Origin: Solimonas aquatica
Lineage (GTDB): Bacteria; Pseudomonadota; Gammaproteobacteria; Nevskiales; Nevskiaceae
Length of the DNA: 64,000 nucleotides
Reading direction: 5' to 3'
NCBI RefSeq assembly: GCF_900111015.1
Contig: NZ_FOFS01000018.1
Location: forward strand, 1 to 64,000
The notes under the pieces were generated by a model. That model saw only the letters and a program-made list of their open reading frames with translations, did no database searches and was not told the origin of the DNA. Positions 8,920 to 19,507 of the stretch are shown here, one piece after another. The position numbers were made by a program, and so were the translations under genes. Within the stretch, counting starts at the first letter, position 1. Each line of letters begins with the position of its first letter.

Positions 8920-9604
8920 GCGCGCGCTCCGGGTAGTCGCTGAACACACCGTCCACGCCCAGCGCGCGCAGCGCGCGCAGCTGCTTGCGGTCGTTGACGG
9001 TGTAGACCCAGAGCTGCAGGCCGCGCGCATGCGCGTCGGCAATCAGCTGTGCGTCGACGAACTCGGCGGACACCGAGAGCACGCTGGCGCCGAGTTCGGC
9101 GGCCTCGCCGGCCCAGGACAGCGGCACACCGCAGACCAGCATGCCGATCGGCACCTCGGGCATCAGCTGGTGAAACTCCCAGAGTTCGGGATGGTGGAAC
9201 GAGGACACCTGGAAACGCTCCGCCGGCCAGCCCTCGTTGATGTATTCGCGCAGCACCTCGGCCACGGCGGCCGCGCAGCCGCCCCAGCTCTTCAGCTCGA
9301 TGTTCACGCCGGCGCGGTTCTCGATCAGGTCCAGCGCCTCGCGCAGCGTGGGCAGCGGCTCGCCACTCTTGTCGCGCAGCGCGCGGATCCGGGCAGCGCT
9401 CATCGTGCTGAGCAGGCCCTTGCTGCGGGTGGTGCGGTCCACGGTGAGATCATGCAGCAGCCACAGCTCACCGGCGGCCAGCTGCACATCGAATTCCAGA
9501 TACTGCGCGCCCAGGCGGATGCCGGTGTCCAGGGCCAGCAGGCTGTTCTCCGGGGCATGTCCGCGCGCGCCGCGATGACCGATGACGGTCAGCGGCCGCA
9601 GCAT
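8909..9604 (-). CDS. Glycerophosphodiester phosphodiesterase
   Basis: 231 residues with the GDPD signature: HRGARGHAPENS near the N-terminus, then EFDVQL and LLHD, which carry the metal-binding and catalytic His/Glu/Asp residues. The enzyme hydrolyses deacylated phospholipids to glycerol 3-phosphate and an alcohol. No signal peptide is visible from the chosen start, so a cytoplasmic UgpQ-like role is likely. The ATG at 9604 sits just before the conserved domain. An in-frame ATG at 9730 would add 42 low-complexity residues and is less credible. The 3' end overlaps the broken acyltransferase gene by 11 bases. Confidence 0.88.
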   Translation of the reverse strand: MLRPLTVIGHRGARGHAPENSLLALDTGIRLGAQYLEFDVQLAAGELWLLHDLTVDRTTRSKGLLSTMSAARIRALRDKSGEPLPTLREALDLIENRAGVNIELKSWGGCAAAVAEVLREYINEGWPAERFQVSSFHHPELWEFHQLMPEVPIGMLVCGVPLSWAGEAAELGASVLSVSAEFVDAQLIADAHARGLQLWVYTVNDRKQLRALRALGVDGVFSDYPERALKA

Positions 9605-9803
9605 GGCGCCGCCATTCTTCTTTCGGGGCGTCCGTGCCGGCCGGGGCCTGGTCTGTTCATCCGCGCCGACGCTGCGGGCTGTCGGGCGGGCTGCGGCCGG
9701 CTCCGGGGTGGGGCGGCTGTTGTGGTTCATCTGCGAGCCTCCGTCGAAATGACGCGCCGGGATGGCCCCACTTTAGCCCTCGGCGGGGCTTTGTGCTCGC
9801 CCT

Positions 9804-11237
9804 TCAGCTGTGGTTTTCCACCGTCATGATCTTGAGCAGATTGGTGCCGCCCGAGCCGGCGCCGTCGCCCTTGGTGATCAGCACGCGCCGCCCTTCGGCG
9901 AGCACGCCGCGATAGCGCAACACCTCGATGGCCTCGCGCACCACGTTCGGCGCGTCGCCGCCCTTGGCAAAGGCCACCGGATACACGCCGCGACACAGGG
10001 CCATGCGCCGGCGCGTGCGCTCGCGCGGCGTGAGCGCGTAGATCGGGATCACCGACTCGGTGCGCGCCATCATCAGCGCGGTGCTGCCGGATTCGGTGAG
10101 CGCGATGATGGCCTGCGCGTGCATGTTCTTCGCGGTCCAGGCGGCGGCCATGGCGATGGCCTCGTCGGTGCGCGCGAAGTGCGCGTCCTGACGCAGGCTG
10201 TCGCGCGGCTGGCTGGGCGGCAGGGTCAGCTCGGCGCCGGCGCAGACCCGCGCCATCGCCTCCACGGTCTTCACCGGATATTTGCCGGCGGCGGTTTCGG
10301 CAGACAGCATCACCGCATCGGTGCCGTCCATGACCGCATTGGCCACGTCCAGCACCTCGGCGCGCGTGGGCACCGGATTGCTGATCATGGATTCCATCAT
10401 CTGCGTGGCGGTGATCACCATTTTGTTCTGCTCGCGCGACTCGGCGATGATGCGCTTCTGCCAGCCTGGCAGCTCGGCGTCGCCGATCTCCACGCCCAGA
10501 TCGCCACGCGCCACCATCACCACATCGCTGGCGGCGATCAGCTCGCGCAGATTGCCCAGGGCCTCGGCGCGTTCGATCTTGGCCACCAGCATGGCGTTGC
10601 CATCGGCGTCGCGCAGCAGCTGGCGGGCAAGGTCCATGTCGGCGGCATCACGCGGGAAGGACACGGCGATGAAGTCCACGTCCAGCGCCACGGCGGCCTT
10701 CAAATCCTCCTTGTCCTTGTCGGTGAGCGCGGCGGCGGTGAGGCCACCGCCCTGCTTGTTGATGCCCTTGCGATTGGACAGCGTGCCGCCCAGTAGCACC
10801 GTGCAGCTCACGCGCGTGCCTTCCACGGCATCGACGCGCATCGAGATCACGCCGTCGTTGAGCAGCAGCACATCGCCGGCGCGCACGTCCTGCGGCAGCT
10901 CCTTGTAGGCGCAGCCCACGGCCTGCTCGTCGCCGGCATCGGCGGCCAGCGCGGTGTCCAGGGTGAAGCGCTGGCCCTCGGCCAGCTCCACCGCGCCCTT
11001 GGCGAAGGACTCGATGCGGATTTTCGGGCCCTGCAGATCGGCCAGCAGGGCGATGTCCAGGCCCAGCTCGGCGGCGGCGCTGCGCACCGCGGCGGCGCGA
11101 CGCTGCTGGTCGGCGAGCTTGCCGTGCGAGAAGTTGAGACGGACCACGTCCACGCCGGCGCGCAAGAGCTTGCGCAATATTGCGGGATCGTCAGTGGCGG
11201 GGCCTAAGGTTGCGACGATCTTGGTCCGGCGGTTCAT
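9804..11237 (-). CDS. pyk: Pyruvate kinase
   Basis: 477 residues starting MNRRTKIVATLGPAT, the usual start of bacterial pyruvate kinases. The active-site helix (MVARGDLGVEIG), the MISNPVPTRAEVLDVANAV region and a complete C-terminal allosteric domain are present. It converts phosphoenolpyruvate and ADP to pyruvate and ATP in the cytoplasm. I choose ATG 11237; an upstream in-frame ATG at 11252 would add five residues. The gene is divergent from purT with a gap of about 100 bases. Confidence 0.96.
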   Translation of the reverse strand: MNRRTKIVATLGPATDDPAILRKLLRAGVDVVRLNFSHGKLADQQRRAAAVRSAAAELGLDIALLADLQGPKIRIESFAKGAVELAEGQRFTLDTALAADAGDEQAVGCAYKELPQDVRAGDVLLLNDGVISMRVDAVEGTRVSCTVLLGGTLSNRKGINKQGGGLTAAALTDKDKEDLKAAVALDVDFIAVSFPRDAADMDLARQLLRDADGNAMLVAKIERAEALGNLRELIAASDVVMVARGDLGVEIGDAELPGWQKRIIAESREQNKMVITATQMMESMISNPVPTRAEVLDVANAVMDGTDAVMLSAETAAGKYPVKTVEAMARVCAGAELTLPPSQPRDSLRQDAHFARTDEAIAMAAAWTAKNMHAQAIIALTESGSTALMMARTESVIPIYALTPRERTRRRMALCRGVYPVAFAKGGDAPNVVREAIEVLRYRGVLAEGRRVLITKGDGAGSGGTNLLKIMTVENHS

Positions 11238-11338
11238 GTGCGCGCGTGGCATCCGTCTACAATTAGGGCCGCTAGTCTCTGGCCCGCGCCGGCTTCAGGC
11301 AAGCAAAATTTTCTTAGCGCCCACTTCAGGAGATGCCC

Positions 11339-12529
11339 ATGGCCCAGTTTGGAACCCCTTTGCGCGATGGAGCCACGCGTGTGCTGATGCTGGGTGCGGG
11401 TGAGCTGGGCAAGGAGGTGGTGATCGAGCTGCAGCGCCTGGGCGTGGAGACCATTGCCGTGGATCGCTACGCGGATGCGCCGGCCATGCAGGTGGCGCAC
11501 CGCAGCCATGTCATCAACATGCTCGACGGCGCCGAGGTGCGGCGCGTGATCGAGCTGGAGAAGCCGCAGCTGATCGTGCCGGAGATCGAAGCCATCCACA
11601 CGCCCACGCTGCAGGAACTCGAGCGCGAGGGCTACACGGTGATTCCCACCGCGCGCGCCGCGCGCCTGACCATGGACCGCGAAGGCATCCGCCGTCTCGC
11701 CGCCGAAGAACTCAAGCTGCCGACCTCGCCCTACCGCTTCGCCGGCACCGTCGAAGAGTACCGTGAGGCGGTGCAGGCCATGGGCCTGCCCTGCGTGGTC
11801 AAGCCCATCATGTCCTCCTCCGGCAAGGGCCAGTCGCTGGTGAAGACGGCGGACGACATCCAGAAGGCCTGGGACTACGCGCAGGCCGGCGGCCGCGCCG
11901 GGCAGGGCCGCGTGATCGTCGAAGGCTTCGTGCCCTTCGACTACGAAATCACCCTGCTCACCATCAAGCACATCGGCGGCATCAGCTTCTGTGCGCCCAT
12001 CGGCCATCTGCAGATCGACGGCGACTATCGCGAATCCTGGCAGCCGCAGGCGATGAGCGAGAAGGTGCTCAAGCAGGCGCAGGAGATCGCCGCCAGGGTG
12101 GTGGATTCGCTGTGCCAGCCCAATGGCCGCGGCCTGTTCGGCGTGGAGCTGTTCATCAAGGGCGATGAAGCGATCTTCTCGGAAGTCTCGCCGCGCCCGC
12201 ACGACACCGGCCTGGTGACGCTGATCTCGCAGGATCTCTCCGAGTTCGCCCTGCACGCGCGCGCCATTCTCGGCCTGCCGATTCCCAACATCCGCGCACG
12301 CGGGCCTTCGGCCTCCTGCGCGATCCTGTTCGCCGGTGACCGCAAGGCGCCGCGCTTTGCCGGCGCCGAAGCCGCGCTGGCCGAACCCGATACCCAGCTG
12401 CGCCTGTTCGGCAAGCCGGAAATCATCGGCAAGCGCCGCATGGGCGTGGCCCTGGCCCTGGGCGAGAACGTCGATCAGGCGCGCGAGAAAGCGCGCGTGG
12501 CGGCGGGCAAGGTGAAGCTGGTGGAGTGA
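11339..12529 (+). CDS. purT: Formate-dependent GAR transformylase PurT
   Basis: 396 residues of the ATP-grasp superfamily: an N-terminal Rossmann-like part ([13 protein letters not shown]), then the ATP-grasp core with [12 protein letters not shown] and [12 protein letters not shown]. PurT makes formyl-GAR from GAR, formate and ATP in purine synthesis. Two ATGs compete. The one at 11333 abuts the AGGAG at 11328-11332, whereas the one at 11339 has the normal six-base spacing, so 11339 is preferred. Right after the stop codon comes a dispersed repeat that begins the accessory patch. Confidence 0.95.
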   Translation: MAQFGTPLRDGATRVLMLGAGELGKEVVIELQRLGVETIAVDRYADAPAMQVAHRSHVINMLDGAEVRRVIELEKPQLIVPEIEAIHTPTLQELEREGYTVIPTARAARLTMDREGIRRLAAEELKLPTSPYRFAGTVEEYREAVQAMGLPCVVKPIMSSSGKGQSLVKTADDIQKAWDYAQAGGRAGQGRVIVEGFVPFDYEITLLTIKHIGGISFCAPIGHLQIDGDYRESWQPQAMSEKVLKQAQEIAARVVDSLCQPNGRGLFGVELFIKGDEAIFSEVSPRPHDTGLVTLISQDLSEFALHARAILGLPIPNIRARGPSASCAILFAGDRKAPRFAGAEAALAEPDTQLRLFGKPEIIGKRRMGVALALGENVDQAREKARVAAGKVKLVE

Positions 12530-12533
12530 AAAG

Positions 12534-12570
12534 TAGGGCGGGTTAGCGGCGCAGCCGCGTAAGCCGCCGC
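12534..12570. repeat. Dispersed palindromic repeat, copy A
   Basis: The copy starts TAGGGCGGGTTAGCGG and ends TAAGCCGCCGC, with inner complementary arms that can form a hairpin. A close direct copy lies at 14045-14081, and a decayed one at 143-180. It begins four bases after purT. The two good copies bracket the attC-bearing patch. Confidence 0.7.
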
Positions 12571-12576
12571 CGGGTG

Positions 12577-12933
12577 TTAAGCGTCTTCGGCCTGCCTGCG
12601 GTGACCGCGTGTCGTTCCACGCCGTCGCATCCGCAGCAGCAGATAAAACGCAAAGCCCGTCGCCACGCCGGGCGCCAGCCCGAGCACCAGCGCAATCCAG
12701 CCATGCCGAATTCCTTCCGCCTTGGCCTCGTAAGCCACCCAGGCCGCGAGCACCAGCCAGCAACAGATGGCATCAAGGGCATAGCCCGAGGAATAGGGAT
12801 TCACGAAGCCAGCAGCGAAAGCGCCGAGGATGTCGGGATGCTGCAGCAACGGCGGTATTACGATCCAGACGAAAGCTGCGGCAAAGGCGAGGCCGATGGT
12901 GGCGACGACCAAGGCGAAGGATTTTGGGGTCAC
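12577..12933 (-). CDS. DUF2834-like small membrane protein
   Basis: 118 residues with three predicted membrane segments (about 5-28, 55-68, 75-100) and the FAAGFVNPYSSGYALDAICC stretch characteristic of DUF2834. The function is unknown. Translation appears to start at GTG 12933. It reads in the same direction as the two cassette genes upstream of it and begins shortly after the second attC site. It may therefore be a third cassette gene or the native gene at the end of the array. Its stop codon lies in GCTTAAC, which fits an attC core box, but no matching second box follows. Confidence 0.7.
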   Translation of the reverse strand: MTPKSFALVVATIGLAFAAAFVWIVIPPLLQHPDILGAFAAGFVNPYSSGYALDAICCWLVLAAWVAYEAKAEGIRHGWIALVLGLAPGVATGFAFYLLLRMRRRGTTRGHRRQAEDA

Positions 12934-12975
12934 GGTGTGCTGACTTTAAGTCTTATTTGCTCCGACCCCTTCTCC

Positions 12976-13053
12976 TCTCAACGCCCGCGCTCAGGCGCGG
13001 CACCCGTTGAGCGAAGCGAGGTGGTGCCGCCGCACTGCAGCGAGTTGTTGGGC
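12976..13053 (-). other. Integron attC recombination site (second of two)
   Basis: On the minus strand the R'' box GCCCAAC (13053-13047) directly follows the stop codon of the 94-residue gene. The opposite box reads GTTGAGA (12982-12976) and keeps the essential GTT. Between them, eight-base arms pair perfectly (12997-13004 with 13023-13030). An outer CGCTCAG/CTGCAGCG pair has one extra unpaired base, a hallmark of attC. The size, 78 bases, is normal. The last box fits GTTRRRY except at its final base. Confidence 0.75.
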
Positions 13054-13338
13054 CTAATAGCAAACCTCTTTCCACTCATACCTGTGGGTGTATTCGTTAT
13101 AGACCTGGCGCTGAACACAATTGGATGTACCGACTGGCGGCACCCGCGGCTGCTGTATGGGCTCAACCGATGGTGGTGTTATGGGGCAAATCCGTGACGA
13201 ACAAATTGGCTCAATGTCCAGCGTGCTGCTGCACACGGCTTGAACCTCGCCGCTCATACAGACGCACTGGCAACTGGCGTAAGCAGTAGAGCTGGTAAAC
13301 CCTAAGATTGCGACAAATGCAGCAAGCGGTTTCTTCAT
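13054..13338 (-). CDS. Small secreted cysteine-rich protein (integron cassette gene)
   Basis: 94 residues. The first 21 form a signal peptide (MKKPLAAFVAILGFTSSTAYA). The mature part has eight cysteines, three of them in SCQCVC, suggesting a disulfide-stabilised exported protein. I do not recognise the family. The start codon is 20 bases after the first attC site, and the stop codon abuts the second attC. This is the standard layout of an integron gene cassette. The base composition is lower in GC than the flanking housekeeping genes. The function is unknown. Confidence 0.7.
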   Translation of the reverse strand: MKKPLAAFVAILGFTSSTAYASCQCVCMSGEVQAVCSSTLDIEPICSSRICPITPPSVEPIQQPRVPPVGTSNCVQRQVYNEYTHRYEWKEVCY

Positions 13339-13357
13339 GATAATGGCCCTCCCTTAG

Positions 13358-13425
13358 GTTCAACGACTAAGTTCAGCCGATGCCAAGCACGAATGCTAAG
13401 CATCGGCTGCGACGCCGAGTTAGGC
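13358..13425 (-). other. Integron attC recombination site (first of two)
   Basis: On the minus strand the R'' box GCCTAAC (13425-13419) contains the TAA stop of the 187-residue gene. The R' box GTTGAAC (13364-13358) matches GTTRRRY exactly. Ten-base perfect arms (13374-13383 and 13400-13409) pair between the boxes. Length 68 bases. Boxes, stop-codon overlap and spacing to the next gene all agree with an attC site. Confidence 0.85.
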
Positions 13426-13983
13426 ATCACCGTCGGCCTTCTTGAGAGCGTTGACATCGTCTCGTGTGGCCTCCAGGCTTGCAGTTATTTCGCGCAACGT
13501 CGTGAACAGATGCGCGAACTCATCTGCGTTCATGGAGCGATGACGCGCCACAGCCATATCCACTAACTGGGCGTACTGCCGTACGGTGGCGCCGAGCACC
13601 ATGGCAAGGCTAACGAGGGAATGCGGTAGTTCGTGCAGCGGGATGTTACTTGTTGCATTTTGGAGCGCCTGCAGTTCACTAAAGTCGAAGTACGTTTCGC
13701 GCGTTGCGATCTTGAACACCGCCTCCCGATCGTGCATCTGCTCAGTGAAGTGCCTCGCTGCCTTTGCGCAGTTTGTGCAGAGAGCCAAAAACGTCTTCGC
13801 CAGTTCAACACGCCTTGCGCGCCGCTCCTCCTTTTGAAGGGCGAGGGCGCTCATGTGCTGCATTGAGGATTGCCAGGCGGCGATGCAAGCTGCGGCAATA
13901 ACGGCCAGGATTGTGCCGATGGCCTGAACCCACGACGCCCATTCCGAGCTTGAGAGTTCAGTGCTGACGCATAGCATGCTCAT
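13420..13983 (-). CDS. Hypothetical single-pass membrane protein (integron cassette gene)
   Basis: 187 residues. A hydrophobic segment at about 15-37 is followed by a charged helical region beginning around KEERRARRVELAK. Most of the protein would face the cytoplasm. I do not recognise a family. The arrangement (short N-terminal helix, then a largely alpha-helical body) resembles many uncharacterised cassette proteins. The stop codon lies inside an attC box. A core-like GTTAGTC (13997-13991 on the minus strand) lies just upstream of the ATG and may mark the cassette's start. GC content is visibly lower than in neighbouring genes. Confidence 0.65.
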   Translation of the reverse strand: MSMLCVSTELSSSEWASWVQAIGTILAVIAAACIAAWQSSMQHMSALALQKEERRARRVELAKTFLALCTNCAKAARHFTEQMHDREAVFKIATRETYFDFSELQALQNATSNIPLHELPHSLVSLAMVLGATVRQYAQLVDMAVARHRSMNADEFAHLFTTLREITASLEATRDDVNALKKADGDA

Positions 13984-14044
13984 GTGTGATGACTAACTAA
14001 AAATAGATGACAAAAGGCTGCCCAATAATCTGGCTGGCAGTCCA

Positions 14045-14129
14045 TAGGGCGGGTTAGCGGCATCGCCGCGTAACCCGCCGCGATGCACCCTCAAGGAGGG
14101 TTACGGCCTGCGGCCTAACCCTCTCTACG
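14045..14129. repeat. Dispersed palindromic repeat, copy B, plus a second hairpin
   Basis: 14045-14081 repeats copy A (12534-12570) in direct orientation with only a few differences. It is followed at about 14096-14123 by a second palindrome of the AGGGTTACGGCC/GGCCTAACCCT type. Together they fill the gap between the cassette patch and the pirin gene. Confidence 0.65.
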
Positions 14130-14150
14130 TTTTGCGTGAGACGTCGCGAC

Positions 14151-15017
14151 TCAGTTCTCCGGCAACGGAATGAACTCCGTCTCCCCCGGCACCCTCGCAA
14201 AACGCTGCGCTTTCCAATCGTCCTTGGCTTGTTCAATCCGTTCGGGCCGGCTGGAGACGAGGTTCCACCAGATCTTGCGGGGCGCATCCAGTGGCGCGCC
14301 GCCCAGCAGCATCAGATGTGTGTCGCGCAGCGCCTGCACGCTTACCACGCCGGGCGCGAATACCGGCAGCGCGCCTTCGCTGAAACGCTGGTCTTCGATC
14401 TGCACTTCGCCGTCCACCACATACAGCGCGCGCTCGGCGTGTTCCTCGGGCAGCGCCAGTGTGGCGCCGGCGGTGAGCTGTACTTCCACATAGAGCGTGG
14501 GCGTGGCCACCGCCACGGGGGAACGCAGGCCGTAGGCCTCGCCGGCAATCACGCAGAGCTTCGTGCCGTCCTGTTCACGACGCGGCAGGCTGGCGGCGGG
14601 GTGATGTGCAAACGCAGGCGCGCATTCTTCCAACTCGCGCGGCAGCGCCACCCAGGACTGGATGCCGTGCAGCGCGGCGCCGCTGGCGCGGTCGTCTTGC
14701 GGGCTGCGCTCGGAATGGACGATGCCGGCGCCGGCAGTCATCCAGTTCACATCGCCCGGTGAAATGGTCTGCACCGTGCCCAGCGAGTCGCGATGTTCAA
14801 AACGGCCCTGGAACAGATAGGTGACGGTGGCAAGCCCGATGTGCGGATGCGGGCGCACGTCCAGGCCCTGGCCCGGCGGCAGGCGCAGCGGTCCCATGTG
14901 GTCGAAGAAGATGAAGGGACCGACATTGAGTCGGTGGCCGATGGGCAGTACGCGGCGCACGGTGAAGCCGCCCAGATCACGCGGGCGGCCCTGCAGGACA
15001 TCGAGAATGCGGCTCAT
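14151..15017 (-). CDS. Pirin family protein
   Basis: 288 residues, double-stranded beta-helix (cupin) fold. The metal ligands of pirins are all present: His57 and His59 in RPHPHIG, and His101 and Glu103 in GIVHSER. Family members act as quercetin dioxygenases or as metal-dependent regulators; the role here is unknown. The gene lies 43 bases after the permease gene on the same strand and may share its transcript. The length is normal for the YhhW/pirin group. Confidence 0.92.
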   Translation of the reverse strand: MSRILDVLQGRPRDLGGFTVRRVLPIGHRLNVGPFIFFDHMGPLRLPPGQGLDVRPHPHIGLATVTYLFQGRFEHRDSLGTVQTISPGDVNWMTAGAGIVHSERSPQDDRASGAALHGIQSWVALPRELEECAPAFAHHPAASLPRREQDGTKLCVIAGEAYGLRSPVAVATPTLYVEVQLTAGATLALPEEHAERALYVVDGEVQIEDQRFSEGALPVFAPGVVSVQALRDTHLMLLGGAPLDAPRKIWWNLVSSRPERIEQAKDDWKAQRFARVPGETEFIPLPEN

Positions 15018-15060
15018 GAGGGCACCATTTGGAAGGCTGCCCCGAGCTTAATCCGTGGCT

Positions 15061-17064
15061 TTAGCGAATGCTCGGCCGCGGCGGTGGCGGCGGCAGTTCC
15101 GGCACGTGCAGCGGCACCACGATCATGCTGCGCCCTTCGGCGGCCAGCTTCTGCTGCACGGCCAGCGGCATCTGGTTGTGCAGCCAGCGCGTGGCCAGGG
15201 TCTCGTGGCCGAACACCAGCTTGCTGGCGAACACCGTGCACTTGGGGAAGTCCACGAACACCTGCGGCAGCAGGGCCATCAGCTCGCCCAGGGGGTCGCC
15301 GCCGTAACCCTGATAGGTCTTGGTGGCCAGGCCGCGGCTGGCGCAGAAGCTGGTGAAGTAGTTGAGCGAGTTTTCGATGCGCGCGCGCAGGCTCTTGAGC
15401 GTGCGCTCGCTGTTGAAGGCTTCCTTGTCCACCTCGCCCACGGACACGAAGGCGAAATTGCCGAAGCGGCCGGGGAAGTTGTCCAGCACCCAGCGCAGGG
15501 CCTGCATGCCGGCGCCGCGGCTGTTGCCGACCAGCAGCACGGCGGTTTCCAGTTCAGGACGCGCGGGCAGGGCCTTGAGTTCCTCGTCCCAGTCGGGCTT
15601 GACCGCGTAGACCTGATCGACGCGCTGCATCTGCCGGTGCACGCCTTCGTAGTGACGGTGAATCAACAGGCAGATGCCGGCCACGCCGCTGGTGATCAGC
15701 ACCGTCACCCAGCCGCCGAGCATGAATTTCTCGAACAGGATCACCATCAGGATCGACACGCAGACCACGAAGCCGACCAGGGCGACGAAGAATTTCAGCT
15801 TCCAGTCCAGGCGGAAGCGGCGCTGTTCCCACCAGTGGCCGGTGAGGCCGAACAGCGACAGTGAAAAAGTGAGGAAGACGTTGATCGAGTACAGCACCAC
15901 CAGCACACCGACCTGACCGCGCGTGAGCAGCAGCACCGCCAGCGCGGCGAGGCCCATCACCAGCACGCCGTTCTGGGTGACCATGCGGCTGGACAGCTGG
16001 CGGAACTGGCGCGGCACCCAGCGATCCGCCGCCATCGCCGCCAGCACCGACGGTCCGCCGAGAAAGCCGGTGTTGGCCGCCACCAGCAGCAGGCCCGCTT
16101 CCAGCAGCAGCACCACCCACAGCGCGGTGCCGGCGCTCTCGGCCGACCAGGGCAGGCTTTCCAGAATTGCGCGGAAGGTCACCGCATTGAGCGTCTGCCC
16201 CGGCGTGTGCTGCGCGTTCCAGAGCAGGTAGAGCAGGATGATGCCGCCGGCGGTGAAGGCCAGGGACAGGGCCATGTAGGCCATGGTCCAGTGCCCGGTG
16301 CGCACGCGCGGTTCGGCCAGCATATTGATGTTGTTGGAGACCGCCTCGATGCCGGTGTAAGTACCGGCGCCCACCGAGTAGGCACGCAGGAACAGCGCCA
16401 CGGTGAACATCCAGCCGGACTCCTGCGAAAGCCGGGCCGTCTCCGCCCAGGTGTCGTCGGCCAGGGTCAGCAGGCCCTCGGAGTGGAACTGGATGCCGTA
16501 GACGATGAGAAAGACATGGGTGAGGAAGAAGCCGAGGAAGATCGGTGCCAGCACCATGATCGATTCCTTCATGCCGCGCAGATTCAGCACGATCAGCAGG
16601 ATGATCACCCCGATTTCGGTGATGAGCTTGTAGCTGAGCGCCTCGCTGGACAGCAGGCTGAACAGCGCGTCCATGCCGCTGGCCACCGAGATGGCGATGG
16701 TCAGCACATAGTCCACGATCAGCGCCGACCCCGAGATCAGGCCGGCGCGCGGGCCGATCAGCTGGGTGGCGGCCTTGTAACCGCCGCCGCCGGAGGGGAA
16801 CAGCTCGATCACCTGGTTGTAGGCGAGCGAAATGATGAACACCGTCAGCGCCGTGGCCACCGCCAGGAACAGGGCGATGTGGCGGTATTCCCCCAGGGCC
16901 AGGAACGCCTCCTCGGGGCCGTAGCAGGAGGAGGACAGGCCGTCCGCACCCAGGCCGATCCAGGCCAGGAAGGCCACCAGCACGATGTGCTGGCGGGTCT
17001 TGGGATCGAAAGGGTCCAGCTTCTTGCCGAGAATCAGGCGCCAAAAACTCTGTGCGGCGCTCAT
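15061..17064 (-). CDS. APC-superfamily permease with C-terminal soluble domain
   Basis: 667 residues from ATG 17064, starting MSAAQSFWRLILGKKLDPFD. Residues about 30-480 contain twelve or so membrane helices with an amino-acid/polyamine/organocation permease pattern, including GLSSSCYGPEEAF and NQVIELFPSGGGGYKAA. The last 180 residues are soluble and end in a proline-rich tail. This large form with a cytoplasmic tail resembles KUP/YdaO-like or uncharacterised APC permeases. The substrate is not evident. An in-frame ATG at 17181 adds 39 unlikely residues. Pirin follows downstream. Confidence 0.85.
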   Translation of the reverse strand: MSAAQSFWRLILGKKLDPFDPKTRQHIVLVAFLAWIGLGADGLSSSCYGPEEAFLALGEYRHIALFLAVATALTVFIISLAYNQVIELFPSGGGGYKAATQLIGPRAGLISGSALIVDYVLTIAISVASGMDALFSLLSSEALSYKLITEIGVIILLIVLNLRGMKESIMVLAPIFLGFFLTHVFLIVYGIQFHSEGLLTLADDTWAETARLSQESGWMFTVALFLRAYSVGAGTYTGIEAVSNNINMLAEPRVRTGHWTMAYMALSLAFTAGGIILLYLLWNAQHTPGQTLNAVTFRAILESLPWSAESAGTALWVVLLLEAGLLLVAANTGFLGGPSVLAAMAADRWVPRQFRQLSSRMVTQNGVLVMGLAALAVLLLTRGQVGVLVVLYSINVFLTFSLSLFGLTGHWWEQRRFRLDWKLKFFVALVGFVVCVSILMVILFEKFMLGGWVTVLITSGVAGICLLIHRHYEGVHRQMQRVDQVYAVKPDWDEELKALPARPELETAVLLVGNSRGAGMQALRWVLDNFPGRFGNFAFVSVGEVDKEAFNSERTLKSLRARIENSLNYFTSFCASRGLATKTYQGYGGDPLGELMALLPQVFVDFPKCTVFASKLVFGHETLATRWLHNQMPLAVQQKLAAEGRSMIVVPLHVPELPPPPPRPSIR

Positions 17065-17250
17065 GCGCGGTATATGAATAGAACGTGAAGGCTCCGATTC
17101 TAGGCCCTTCACCCACCGCCGCGCACTAGTCCGGCGGGTGGCCGGGCGGGGGCTGGCGGTTTTTTGCCCTATCGCGGTCATCGGCGGGCGCGTACAATCA
17201 CGCGCTTTTGCACGTCCAGTGCAAGATGTCGGTACCTCCTGTACAAGATC

Positions 17251-17270
17251 CGGCCGTCCATGGCCGGGAC
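17251..17270. repeat. GGCCGTCCATGGC repeat upstream of typA
   Basis: The motif GGCCGTCCATGGCCGGGAC occurs here, about 35 bases before the typA start, and again almost unchanged at 19141-19158, immediately after the typA stop. Both are partly self-complementary. The gene is thus bracketed by two copies. Confidence 0.6.
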
Positions 17271-17303
17271 TTTCAATTTTGGTTTTCTTGATCGGTATTT
17301 CTT

Positions 17304-19109
<1,806 letters not shown>

Positions 19110-19139
<30 letters not shown>

Positions 19140-19285
19140 AGGCCGTCCATGGCGGGACCGTCTGCGGTGAGCCTCGCCTGCCCGGCCATCCTTGGCCGGG
19201 CGTTCGCCGGGACGAACTGCCATTCAAGGCAGTTCGTCTGGCTCCGGCTCACCATGAGCGCAAGCGCGCGGACAAGGGTGACTGA
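19110..19285 (+). repeat. Duplicated typA 3' end around a structured insert
   Basis: Bases 19110-19139, the last codons of typA, are repeated at 19256-19285 with two differences. Between them lie 116 bases that fold on paper as a three-way junction. The outer stem pairs 19166-19173 with 19246-19253. Hairpin one pairs 19180-19188 with 19193-19201. Hairpin two pairs 19211-19221 with 19228-19238. It looks like insertion of a REP-like element with target duplication, or a slipped duplication. The copy carries a stop codon but no start. Confidence 0.7.
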
Positions 19286-19311
19286 GCTGCGTTTGGGTTG
19301 AGGGCTTGTTT

Positions 19312-19428
19312 CCCCCTCTCCCCCGGCCCCTCTCCCGCACGGGGAGAGGGGAGCCGGCTTGCTCCGCAATGAAAGGTGCGATGCTGACGCAAGGCCAGAG
19401 CCCTTCTCCCCTTGCGGGAGAGGGGGCG
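19312..19428. repeat. CCCCTCTCCC-type palindromic repeat pair, copy 1
   Basis: 19312-19351 contains CCCCTCTCCCGCAC facing GGGGAGAGGGG. A second half-copy in the same family lies at 19401-19428. Almost the same arrangement recurs at 50202-50327. This is a dispersed intergenic repeat family common in GC-rich Proteobacteria. It fills the gap between typA and the LysE gene. No gene is seen in 19286-19507. Confidence 0.7.
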
Positions 19429-19507
19429 TCTCAATCACTCGCTGCACGCGGCACCTGAGCGCGACGCAGCGGCAAGGCGGCAAGCAGCGACGACGATACG
19501 AAAATCC

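Noticed and set aside
12534-12583. Third attC site after the DUF2834 gene
   Set aside because: GCTTAAC fits a core box and overlaps the stop codon, but no GTTRRRY partner follows; the sequence is the dispersed repeat instead.
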